Origin: Curtobacterium guangdongense
GTDB lineage: Bacteria; Actinomycetota; Actinomycetes; Actinomycetales; Microbacteriaceae
Reading direction: 5' to 3'
Assembly (NCBI RefSeq): GCF_049341845.1
Contig: NZ_JBMPIT010000004.1
Span: 248,001-312,000 of the forward strand
DNA: 64,000 nt
Shown here: positions 41,609-49,725 of the stretch, piece after piece
Layout: every line of letters begins with the position of its first letter
Numbering within the stretch: the first letter of the stretch is position 1
Translations under genes and position numbers: made by a program
Notes under the pieces: generated by a model
What the model was told of the DNA's origin: nothing
The model's input: the letters and a program-made list of their open reading frames with translations, nothing else
The model's database searches: none

Positions 41609-42540
41609 TCGTCGTCGTCACGCCCAACCCCGCAGTGGACGTCACCTACCGCGTCGACGAACAGCGCGTCGGCACGACCCAACGCGTCCGGACCGTGGAC
41701 CGACGACCCGGCGGCAAGGGGCTCAACGTCGCCCGGGTGCTGCACGCCGAGGGTGTCCGGACCCACTCGGTCCTGCCGCTCGGCGGCGCCGCCGGGATCT
41801 GGGTGGCCGATGCGGTGGCAGCCCTCGGGCTCGATGCGACCACGGTCCCGGTCCCCGGCGAGACGCGCACCACCGTGACGGTGGTCGACGACCTCGCCCA
41901 CCCCACGATGTTCGGCGAGCCCGGGCCGTCGGTGCCGCCCGGGTCGTCGTCCCTGGTCGACGACGCCGTCCGGGCCGCCCTCGGGACGACACCTGCGCCG
42001 GGTGGATCCGTCGCGCTCGTGCTCTCGGGCTCGCTCCCCGCGGGTGCCGAACCGACCGTGGTCGTCCCCTGGGTGACGGACGCCGTCGCCGCGGGGGTCC
42101 TGGTGGTCGCCGATCTCTCCGGCCCGTCCCTCCTCGCGGCCGCCGACGCCGGTGCCACCGTGTGCAAGCCGAACCGCGAGGAACTCGCCGACGCCACGGG
42201 CCTCCCGGACGAACGCGCCGGGGCGCTCGACCTGCTCCGACGCGGTGCAGGGCTGGTCGTGGTCTCACGCGGCGCCGACGGCATCGCGGCACACACGCCC
42301 GACGAGGTGGTCGAGGTGCCCGCCGTGCCCGGCGTCGCCGGCAACCCCACCGGCGCGGGGGACGCCGCGACCGCCGGCCTGGTCCTCGCACTGTCCCGCG
42401 GCGCCGACACCGTCGTGGCACTGCGCACGGCGGCCGCGTTCGGCGCGGCAGCGGTCCTCCGTCCCGTCGCCGGCGAGATCGACCACGACGCCGCCCACCG
42501 GTTCCTCTCCGCCCTCGACCCCACCAGGAGTCCCGCATGA
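41605..42540 (+). CDS. PfkB-family hexose-phosphate kinase (tagatose-6-P or fructose-1-P kinase type)
   Basis: A 311-residue protein. VTPNPAVDVTY at the start, GGKGLNVARVL near residue 35 and the anion hole GNPTGAGDAATAG near 250 define the LacC/FruK group. It phosphorylates tagatose 6-phosphate or fructose 1-phosphate; position before an aldolase favours formation of a ketose bisphosphate. ATGA overlap with nagA. Confidence 0.9.
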   Translation: MIVVVTPNPAVDVTYRVDEQRVGTTQRVRTVDRRPGGKGLNVARVLHAEGVRTHSVLPLGGAAGIWVADAVAALGLDATTVPVPGETRTTVTVVDDLAHPTMFGEPGPSVPPGSSSLVDDAVRAALGTTPAPGGSVALVLSGSLPAGAEPTVVVPWVTDAVAAGVLVVADLSGPSLLAAADAGATVCKPNREELADATGLPDERAGALDLLRRGAGLVVVSRGADGIAAHTPDEVVEVPAVPGVAGNPTGAGDAATAGLVLALSRGADTVVALRTAAAFGAAAVLRPVAGEIDHDAAHRFLSALDPTRSPA

Positions 42541-43373
42541 TCACCGACCTGGCCCTCACCGGGCTCCTCGACACCGCCCGATCGACCCGGCACGGCATCG
42601 GGGCGTTCAACGTCGTCCTACTCGAGCACGCCGAGGCGATCGTCGCGGGCGCTGCCGCCGCCGGTCTGCCGGTGATCCTGCAGATCAGCGAGAACTGCGT
42701 CCGGTACCACGGCGCTCTCGCACCCATCACGACCGCGACCCAGGCGATCGCGCGCTCGGCCGACGTCGAGGTCCTCGTGCACCTCGACCACGTCGAGGAC
42801 GCCGACCTGGTCGCCGAGGGCATCGCGCTCGGGGTGGACTCGATCATGTACGACGGTTCGCACCTCGACTACGCCGCGAACGTCGCCGCCACCCGGGTCC
42901 TGGCGGACCGCTGCCACGCGGCCGGCATCGCGATCGAGGCCGAACTCGGCGAGGTCGGCGGCAAGGACGGGGTGCACGCACCGGGGGTCCGCACCGACCC
43001 GGCCGACGCCGCGGCGTTCGTGGCCGCGACGGGGGTCGACGCCCTCGCGGTCGCGGTCGGCACCTCGCACGCGATGCAGACCCGCGAGGCCGCCGTCGAC
43101 CGCGACCTGATCGCGCGGCTGCACGACGCCGTGCCGGTGCCCCTCGTGCTCCACGGGTCGTCGGGGCTGTCGGACGACGAGCTCCGTGGTGCGGTGGCGG
43201 CGGGGATGACGAAGATCAACATCTCGACGCACCTCAACGGGCTCTTCACCCGGGCGCTCCGGGACGTGCTCGACGAGCGGCCGGAGCTGGTCGACCCGCG
43301 GAAGTACGTCGCCGCCGGCCGCGACGCGATCACGACGGAGACGTCCCGACTCCTGACGCTCCTCGCGAGCTGA
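42537..43373 (+). CDS. Class II ketose-bisphosphate aldolase (KbaY/GatY-like)
   Basis: A 278-residue zinc aldolase. GIGAFNVVLLEHAEAIVAGA at the start, LVHLDHVEDADLV with catalytic Asp and zinc-binding His, EAELGEVGGKDGVH, VLHGSSGLSDDEL and KINISTHLN are all present. It splits tagatose or fructose 1,6-bisphosphate into triose phosphates. Last gene of the operon; ATGA overlap with the kinase gene. Tandem repeats begin two bases after its stop. Confidence 0.9.
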   Translation: MITDLALTGLLDTARSTRHGIGAFNVVLLEHAEAIVAGAAAAGLPVILQISENCVRYHGALAPITTATQAIARSADVEVLVHLDHVEDADLVAEGIALGVDSIMYDGSHLDYAANVAATRVLADRCHAAGIAIEAELGEVGGKDGVHAPGVRTDPADAAAFVAATGVDALAVAVGTSHAMQTREAAVDRDLIARLHDAVPVPLVLHGSSGLSDDELRGAVAAGMTKINISTHLNGLFTRALRDVLDERPELVDPRKYVAAGRDAITTETSRLLTLLAS

Positions 43374-43374
43374 C

Positions 43375-43458
43375 GCGACCCGAGCACCGCCGTCAGCGAC
43401 CCGAGCACCGCCGTCAGCGACCCGAGCACCGCCGTCAGCGACCCGAGCACCGCTGTCG
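43375..43458. repeat. Four 21-bp tandem repeats after the aldolase gene
   Basis: The unit GCGACCCGAGCACCGCCGTC plus A is repeated at 43375, 43396, 43417 and 43438; the fourth copy has two changes and a degenerate fifth follows. It fills most of the gap to the convergent peptidase gene. No spacer variation, so not CRISPR. Confidence 0.85.
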
Positions 43459-43499
43459 GCGACCCGCGAGCACCGCCGCCCGCCCACCGAGCGCGCCCG

Positions 43500-45809
43500 T
43501 CAGCCCCTCGTTCCGGAGTGCCAGCGCATCGCCGTGCCCTGGTTCACCACGAGGTCCCCGTTCCGCAGCAGCCGCAGCACCAGGTCCTTCGACCCGTACC
43601 GCCCCGTCCGTGTCGACCACTTCGCCTTCCCGACGGCGCTGTAGAGCACGACGTTGCCGTCCGTCTGCACGCGGAGCGAACTGCCCCGACCGCCGTCGAC
43701 GACGAAGGGCGTCGACCCGGCGAGGATGATCCTGAGCTGTCCATCGCTGCGGAGGATGAAGCGTCTGGTGCCGGTGACGTCGCGGATCTCCTGTCCTGGG
43801 ACGAGGCTCGCGCCCGGCAGCAGACGGTCTCGTGTCGCGGGGAGGTACTGCCACAGCACCGTGGTCCCGCGGACGAGCTGCACCGCGCCGAGGTCGGTGA
43901 CCTGCAGGACCGGAGGCGCTCCCGCCGATGCCGTCGTGTCGGCACTCCACACCGTCGCGCCGCTGGTCGACCGGACCGCGAGTGTCCCGTCGGTGCCCAC
44001 CGCGAGCGTGGCACCTGCCGAGGAGACCCCCGACGACCACTGGAACCGCCCACCACCCCAGAGTGCGAGCCGTCCGTCGGACTGCATGTCGAGCCAGTAG
44101 AGCCCCTTCGGCGAGCGGATCGACGTCCCGGACGGCACCGATGTCGAGGAGCCCGTGATGGCGGTCGCCGTGGCGAGGGCCACCTGGGCCGCGTTCGGCG
44201 TCGCCCCGCTGCAGGACTCCGTCGGCAGCAGCCCCGCGAGGACGGCCCAGTTCGGCGTCCCGAGCCCGGTTGCCTGGTCGTGACCGGCTGTCGCCCGCGC
44301 GGTGCCGTTCGACCCCGTGGTCACGTCGCGGAACGCGCGGGGGTTCGCGTACAGGGTCTGGTGCAGGTCACCGACGCCGACCGTGCAGCCGCGGGTGCCG
44401 AGCGCCGCGGCGAGCTGGCCCGCGACGACCGGAGACGCGAGACTCGTGCCGCCGCCGAGCGCGAAGCCGTGGGCGGTGCCGAGGTAGATCCCTGGTCCGG
44501 TCGCCGGGTCCGCGACCGAGGCGATGTCCGGCACGAGCCGCTTCGTCCCCGAGATGCCGGTCCCGGTCTGCCAGTCGGGGCGGGCGTACGCCGACGAGAC
44601 CCCTCCGCCGCTCGCGCCGTACTGGTTGCCCCAGGCACTCTCGGTCGTCCCGGACGCGGTGGTCCGGAGTGAGGTCCCGCCCACGGCGACGACGGCAGGG
44701 GACGACGCCGGGTAGGTGACGGAACGGACGCTGGAGCTCGGGCCCGTCGGGCACATCGCACCGTCGTCGCCCGATGCGGCGAAGACGGTCGCACCGGCCG
44801 CGACGATGCGGTCGAGTGCGTCGTCGATCGCCCCGCGAGCTGCGGCGGACGTCAGCGACTCGCAGGAGCCCCACGAGACGCTGACGGCGGTGATCCCCGA
44901 CGCCTGGACGTCGTCCGCGATGCGGCTGTACGCGTCGTAGAGCCCCTGGAACGAGTTCGGTGCCACGTAGACGCGCTGCCTGGCCGAGGGTGCCGTGGCG
45001 AGGAGGGCCTCCTGGTCGAGCGCGACCTCGGTCTCGCCGCCGGAGCCGTCCGCGCGGTGGACGTCGGCGCCGTCGATCGCGATCTGGTCGAGCGGGGGGA
45101 CCGCTCGCCCGACGGCCGCCGCGTAGGCGACGACGTCGTTGCGGTCCCAGCCGGAGAGCTGCACGGTCGCGACGGTGGTGCCGGCTCCGGCGCTGGCCGC
45201 ACTCGAGGAGCCGTAGGCCCGGGCGAGGTCGGCAGGGGCGTAGCCGCCCGGGAGCGCGGCGTGCGATGCGGCTGGCCGGGTGTCGAGTCCGAACACCGTG
45301 GTCACGGAGCCGCCGAAGGACGCCGGGATGACGACGTCGCCGGTGGGGTGCATGCCGTCGCCGCTCCCGACGAGGGTGGTCGCGAAGAGCGCCTCGGCCT
45401 GCGCAGCCGTCCCGGTCGCCTCGAGCTCCCAGGTGTCCAGGTCGGTGACCGTGAACCCCGCTGCGGCGAGCGCGGCCCGGACCGCTGCGCCGTGCGGCTC
45501 CTCCGGCGCCAGGGCGTCGACCGCGTCGCTCCGTTCGTCGGGACCGGCTCCGGCCGTGCTGGCCGGCAGGTCCCGCAGCGCGGTCCGGTCCGTCGGGCGC
45601 AGCACGACGGTGAGGTCGACCGGGGTGTCGGCGGGGGTCCTGCCGTCCGTCGGGTCCGAGGACGTCGGCACGGACCCCGAGGAGGCGACGGTCGGCGCAG
45701 TACCAGTCGGCGCGGGGGCCGTCCCGGCCGAGGCGGGTGCGGCGACACCGACGGCGAGCGTCGCCGCGAGGGCGGTCGCCGTCAGGAAAGCGAGGGTGCG
45801 GTGGTGCAT
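43500..45809 (-). CDS. Secreted S53 (sedolisin-type) peptidase with C-terminal lectin-like domain
   Basis: A 769-residue preproprotein. Signal peptide 1-28 (ATALAATLAVGVAAPASA). Pro-domain about 60-185 (VDLTVVLRPTDRTALRDLPA). The catalytic set is Glu261 and Asp265 in ETEVALDQEALL, the oxyanion Asp348 in FAASGDDGAMC and Ser456 in GGGTSLASPVVAG. Residues about 575-769 are a bulb-type (mannose-binding) lectin-like repeat region (YWLDMQSDGRLALWGGG, QTDGNVVLYSAVGKAKW). Active at acid pH in known members; the lectin part may bind plant or microbial glycans. GGAGTG lies six bases before the ATG. Confidence 0.92.
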   Translation of the reverse strand: MHHRTLAFLTATALAATLAVGVAAPASAGTAPAPTGTAPTVASSGSVPTSSDPTDGRTPADTPVDLTVVLRPTDRTALRDLPASTAGAGPDERSDAVDALAPEEPHGAAVRAALAAAGFTVTDLDTWELEATGTAAQAEALFATTLVGSGDGMHPTGDVVIPASFGGSVTTVFGLDTRPAASHAALPGGYAPADLARAYGSSSAASAGAGTTVATVQLSGWDRNDVVAYAAAVGRAVPPLDQIAIDGADVHRADGSGGETEVALDQEALLATAPSARQRVYVAPNSFQGLYDAYSRIADDVQASGITAVSVSWGSCESLTSAAARGAIDDALDRIVAAGATVFAASGDDGAMCPTGPSSSVRSVTYPASSPAVVAVGGTSLRTTASGTTESAWGNQYGASGGGVSSAYARPDWQTGTGISGTKRLVPDIASVADPATGPGIYLGTAHGFALGGGTSLASPVVAGQLAAALGTRGCTVGVGDLHQTLYANPRAFRDVTTGSNGTARATAGHDQATGLGTPNWAVLAGLLPTESCSGATPNAAQVALATATAITGSSTSVPSGTSIRSPKGLYWLDMQSDGRLALWGGGRFQWSSGVSSAGATLAVGTDGTLAVRSTSGATVWSADTTASAGAPPVLQVTDLGAVQLVRGTTVLWQYLPATRDRLLPGASLVPGQEIRDVTGTRRFILRSDGQLRIILAGSTPFVVDGGRGSSLRVQTDGNVVLYSAVGKAKWSTRTGRYGSKDLVLRLLRNGDLVVNQGTAMRWHSGTRG

Positions 45810-46020
45810 CGGCGTCACTCCATGACTCTGCACGGCGCCCGATCCGTGGGCACCGGTCCGCAAGGTGATCGAGCGGACGCGAGCACGCTAACCCGCGGAG
45901 GTGCCACTCCGACAGCCGTCGACACCGGAATGCGCGCCCCCAGTTGTGGAGCGTCGTACCCCGTCCGGTCCCCCATGCGCAGCCCTGGAGGCCCGGCTCG
46001 GCCCCGGCACACCGGTCACG

Positions 46021-47394
46021 TCAGCAGAGCGGGACGTTCACCGCCAGACCGCCCATCGCGGTCTCCTTGTACTTGGTCGACATGTCGGCACCGGTCTGCC
46101 GCATGGTCTCGACGACCTGGTCCAGCGACACGTGGTGCACACCGTCCCCGCGGAGCGCCATCCTGGCCGCGTTGACCGCCTTGTTCGCCGCGATCGCGTT
46201 GCGTTCGATGCAGGGGATCTGTACGAGCCCGCCGATCGGGTCGCACGTCAGTCCGAGGTTGTGCTCCATCGCGATCTCGGCGGCGTTCTCGACCTGTTCC
46301 GGGGTCCCGCCGAGGACCTCGGCGAGCCCGGCGGCCGCCATCGACGCGGCGGAGCCCACCTCGCCCTGGCAGCCGACCTCGGCGCCGGAGATCGAGGCGC
46401 GCTCCTTGTAGATCGACCCGATCGCGCCGGCGGTGAGGAGGAACCGGACGACGGCCTCGTCGCGGTCGAGCCCGTCGACGTAGTGCAGCGCGTAGGCCAG
46501 GACCGCGGGGATGATGCCCGCCGCCCCGTTCGTCGGCGCCGTCACGACCCGTCCGCCCGATGCGTTCTCCTCGTTGACCGCCATGGCCCAGAGGTTCACC
46601 CACTCCATCGCGAACAGCGGGTCGTGGTCGGGGTCGTCGCGGGTGAGCTGTCCGAACCAGTCGGCTGCACGTCGTCGGACCTCGAGCCCGCCGGGCAGGG
46701 TTCCGGTTCGCCGGACGCTGCGGTCGACGCACGACTCCATCACGCCGTGGATGCGGAGCAGCTCCTCGCGGACGCTGTCCTCGGAGCGGGTCGCGACCTC
46801 GTTGGCGAGGGCGATCCCACTGACCGGGAGACCGGTCTCGGCACAGGCGGCCAGCAGTTCCGCGCCGCTGGAGAACGGGTGCGGCACGGAGTCGTCGACG
46901 GGGATCGCGGCTTCGGCGACGGCTGCGGGTTCGTCGTCGCCGTCACGCGTGATGAACCCGCCGCCGACCGAGTAGTAGGTCTCGACGGAGACCTCGGAGC
47001 CGGTGTCGTCGAACGCGCGGAGCCGCATGGCGTTCGGGTGCCTGGGCAGCATCGTCAGGGGGTGCTGGACGATGTCGCGGAGCCGGAACGGCACGCGCTG
47101 CCCGCCGGACATCCGCAGGACGCCGGTCTCCTCGAGCGCATCGAGCGCCGCGGTCATCGCGTCGGGATCGACGTCCTCCGGCAGCTCGCCGGTGAGCCCG
47201 ATCGCGACGGCGCCGAGTGTCCCGTGTCCCTGTCCGGTGGACGCGAGCGAGCCGTAGAGGTCGACGCGGATCGTCGCGACGGGCAGTGCCCGGACGCGGT
47301 CGGCGAACTCGGCTGCGGCGCGCATCGGCCCCACGGTGTGGGAGCTCGACGGGCCGACACCGATGCTGAACAGATCGAAGACGGAGACCGGCAC
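46021..47394 (-). CDS. sdaA: L-serine ammonia-lyase, iron-sulfur type, one-chain form
   Basis: A 457-residue protein with the beta domain first (MPVSVFDLFSIGVGPSSSHT, about 1-160) and the alpha domain after it. Cluster Cys residues are in AEVGCQGEVG and LTCDPIGGLVQIPCIERNA. It deaminates serine to pyruvate. Full normal length. GTG start six bases after TAGGGT, so probably leaderless. Confidence 0.95.
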   Translation of the reverse strand: MPVSVFDLFSIGVGPSSSHTVGPMRAAAEFADRVRALPVATIRVDLYGSLASTGQGHGTLGAVAIGLTGELPEDVDPDAMTAALDALEETGVLRMSGGQRVPFRLRDIVQHPLTMLPRHPNAMRLRAFDDTGSEVSVETYYSVGGGFITRDGDDEPAAVAEAAIPVDDSVPHPFSSGAELLAACAETGLPVSGIALANEVATRSEDSVREELLRIHGVMESCVDRSVRRTGTLPGGLEVRRRAADWFGQLTRDDPDHDPLFAMEWVNLWAMAVNEENASGGRVVTAPTNGAAGIIPAVLAYALHYVDGLDRDEAVVRFLLTAGAIGSIYKERASISGAEVGCQGEVGSAASMAAAGLAEVLGGTPEQVENAAEIAMEHNLGLTCDPIGGLVQIPCIERNAIAANKAVNAARMALRGDGVHHVSLDQVVETMRQTGADMSTKYKETAMGGLAVNVPLC

Positions 47395-47407
47395 GTCGCC
47401 ACCCTAA

Positions 47408-47483
47408 CCCGTCCGGACGGACGGAGCCCGTCCGGACGGACGGAGCCCGTCCGGACGGACGGAGCCCGTCCGGACGGACGGAG
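47408..47483. repeat. Four perfect 19-bp tandem repeats between sdaA and pspC-like gene
   Basis: CCCGTCCGGACGGACGGAG is repeated four times without change, covering 47408-47483. Each unit holds the palindrome GTCCGGAC. It occupies the sdaA promoter upstream region and ends five bases before the stop of the PspC-like gene. Confidence 0.9.
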
Positions 47484-47488
47484 GATGC

Positions 47489-47680
47489 TCAGCGGCGGTT
47501 GCCCTCGGCGGGCATCAGGAACCAGAGCACGACGTAGGCGATCCAGAGCGGGCCGGGGAAGAAGCTCAGGATGACCCAGGCGACGCGGACGAAGGTGCGG
47601 GACCAGCCGAAGCGGTCGGCGATGCCGGCACAGACGCCGGCGAGGACACGGCCGTTGCGGGGTCGGGTGAGTGCGTTCAT
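47489..47680 (-). CDS. PspC-domain membrane protein
   Basis: A 63-residue protein that is just one PspC domain: MNALTRPRNGRVLAGVCAGI, ADRFGWSRTFVRVAWVILSF, then GPLWIAYVVLWFLMPAEGNR. Two membrane segments. Such short PspC proteins are common in actinobacteria and linked to envelope stress. TAGCGT lies seven bases before the ATG. Confidence 0.9.
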   Translation of the reverse strand: MNALTRPRNGRVLAGVCAGIADRFGWSRTFVRVAWVILSFFPGPLWIAYVVLWFLMPAEGNRR

Positions 47681-47757
47681 GTCCACGACGCTACGCACTC
47701 GTCGATCGCCGCAGAAGGTGGTCTCCCTCCCGATCCGGGGTGGGGAGAACCCCCGCC

Positions 47758-48684
47758 TCAGGGAACGAGGACGATCTTCCCGCGGGTGTGCCCCTGCTCG
47801 AGCTCCTCGACGGCGTCCTGGACGCGCTCGAGCGGGTAGGTCGCGACGATCGGTACCTCGATCGCGCCCTCTGCCACCATGTTCGCCAGGGCGCCGAGGA
47901 TCTCGGGATCGGCGGTGTCCGAGCTGCCGGATGCGTGCGCACCGACCTCGGCCGCCGCCTCGAACGCGATGATCGTCTCGATGCGGTCGGCGGGGATCCC
48001 GAGCGCGATGCCGAGGTGGACGTACTCGGCGCCGTGCGTGTCGATGAGCGCGTCGACCCCGTTCGTCGCCAGCTCCTCGATGCGCTGCTGCAGTCCGTCC
48101 CCGTAGGCGACCGGACGTGCCTTCTTGGACGCGAGCCACTCGTGGTTCGACTCCGACGCGACGGCGATGACGTCGACGCCCTCGTTCGTGAGGAGCTGCG
48201 TGACGAATCCGCCGACACCCCCGGCGGCGCCGGAGACGACGACGGTCTCCCCCGCCCTCGGGTCCACGGCACGGACAGCAGCCGCCGCGGTCGTCGCGAT
48301 GACGTCCAACCCACCGGCCACGGTCCAGTCGAGCAACCGCGGCTTCTGCACGACCTGCTCGGCCGGGACCGACACGTACTCGGCCTGGCTCGACCGTTCC
48401 CACGACCAGCCGATGACCTCTTCGGCCTCGTCGACGCCGTCGACGCCCTCGCCGACCGCGACGACGATCCCGGCGAAGTCGGTGCCCTGACCGGACGGCA
48501 GGTCCCCGCCGAACACCCCCTGGCGGATGGCGGACTCCCCCGGGTTGATCCCGGCGGCTCGGACACGGACGAGGACACGCCCCGGCTCGACTCCGGGGAC
48601 GGGTACCTCGGCGACACGGAGCACGGTCCGGTCGCCCCACTCGTCGAAACGGACGGCGCGCATGGTCTCAGGAAGATCGCTCAT
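47758..48684 (-). CDS. NADP-dependent quinone oxidoreductase (zinc-free MDR family)
   Basis: A 308-residue medium-chain reductase. The GroES-like half starts MRAVRFDEWGDRTVLRVAEV and includes GINPGESAIRQGVF and GTDFAGIVVAVG. The Rossmann half has VVVSGAAGGVGGFVTQLLTN. No structural-zinc Cys cluster, as in quinone reductases. TAGCGT lies eight bases before the ATG. Confidence 0.9.
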   Translation of the reverse strand: MSDLPETMRAVRFDEWGDRTVLRVAEVPVPGVEPGRVLVRVRAAGINPGESAIRQGVFGGDLPSGQGTDFAGIVVAVGEGVDGVDEAEEVIGWSWERSSQAEYVSVPAEQVVQKPRLLDWTVAGGLDVIATTAAAAVRAVDPRAGETVVVSGAAGGVGGFVTQLLTNEGVDVIAVASESNHEWLASKKARPVAYGDGLQQRIEELATNGVDALIDTHGAEYVHLGIALGIPADRIETIIAFEAAAEVGAHASGSSDTADPEILGALANMVAEGAIEVPIVATYPLERVQDAVEELEQGHTRGKIVLVP

Positions 48685-48789
48685 CCCCGGAGACGCTACG
48701 CCTCCGCGCCGCCACGATGCATCCCAGTTGAGCGATGGACCGCTCCATCGGCGTCAACGTGCGGCTCCGAGGCATGCGACACTAGCCGC

Positions 48790-49608
48790 ATGCCCATCCT
48801 CAACAAGGACATGCAGGTGTGCATGTCGCTCGCCGCCCGTCCGAGCAACATCGGCACCCGGTTCCACAACTTCCTCTACGACGAGCTCGGGCTGAACTTC
48901 CTCTACAAGGCGTTCACCACCACCGACCTCCCCGGAGCCGTCACCGGCATCCGCGCACTCGGGATCCGCGGCTGCTCGGTGTCCATGCCGTTCAAGGAGG
49001 CGGTCATCCCCCTCGTCGACGTCGTCGAAGAGTCCGCCGCGGCCATCCAGTCCGCGAACACCGTGGTCAACGACGACGGCGTGCTCACCGCTTCGAACAC
49101 CGACTACGAGGCCGTCGCAGCACTGCTCGGCACGCACGACGCCGACCCGACGTCACGGGTGCTGCTCCGCGGGTCCGGCGGCATGGCAAAGGCGGTCATC
49201 GCGGCGTTCCGCGGCGCCGGGTTCGAGCACCTCACCGTCGTCGCCCGCAACGAGGACACCGGCTCGGCCCTCGCGTCGCAGTACGGGTTCGACTGGGTCC
49301 GCACCGAGGACGAGGCCGGCGACGCCGACCTGCTGGTCAACGTCACGCCGCTCGGCATGAACGGGGACCAGGCGGACACCGTCGCGTTCGCCGCGGACCG
49401 GATCGCCGCGGCCCACACCGTGTTCGACGTGGTCGCGTTCCCCTCCGAGACGCCGCTCGTGCGGGCCGGACGCGCGGCGGACAAGCACGTCATCACCGGC
49501 GCCGAGGTCATCGCGTTGCAGGCGGCGCGCCAGTTCGAGCGCTACACGGGCGTCGCCCTCACGGACGACCAGGTGACCCGAGCCAGCGAGTTCAGTCGCG
49601 CTGAGTAG
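48790..49608 (+). CDS. Shikimate dehydrogenase-like protein (HI0607/SdhL type)
   Basis: A 272-residue protein. The start NKDMQVCMSLAARPSNIGTR and FHNFLYDELGLNFLYKAF differ from AroE proper but match the HI0607 subgroup. Catalytic MPFKEAVIP (Lys) and NTDYEA (Asp) are kept, and the cofactor loop is LLRGSGGMAKAVIAAF. It turns over shikimate very slowly in studied cases, so true substrate is open. Confidence 0.88.
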   Translation: MPILNKDMQVCMSLAARPSNIGTRFHNFLYDELGLNFLYKAFTTTDLPGAVTGIRALGIRGCSVSMPFKEAVIPLVDVVEESAAAIQSANTVVNDDGVLTASNTDYEAVAALLGTHDADPTSRVLLRGSGGMAKAVIAAFRGAGFEHLTVVARNEDTGSALASQYGFDWVRTEDEAGDADLLVNVTPLGMNGDQADTVAFAADRIAAAHTVFDVVAFPSETPLVRAGRAADKHVITGAEVIALQAARQFERYTGVALTDDQVTRASEFSRAE

Positions 49609-49625
49609 GCGACCGGGCGACGAAC

Positions 49626-49661
49626 GGGAGGCTCGCGGCGGCGCCGCCACGAGCCTCTCCC
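49626..49661. terminator. Long hairpin between convergent genes
   Basis: GGGAGGCTCG and GAGCCTCTCCC pair around a GGCGGC/GCCGCC core with single mismatches. Lies in the 117-bp gap between two convergent genes. Its stem sequence recurs at 55282-55323. Confidence 0.6.
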
Positions 49662-49725
49662 CACCGGCACGGCCGGCTCGCCGCTGGCGCGTCGTGCCGG
49701 AACCGGCGGCGTGGGCCCACCTCGG

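Noticed and set aside
42869..43450. A minus-strand frame starting with repeated LGSLTAV units
   Set aside because: It is a reading of the 21-bp tandem repeat plus the antisense strand of the aldolase gene.
43375..43458. Repeat array considered as CRISPR
   Set aside because: Units are contiguous with no spacers and only 21 bp long.
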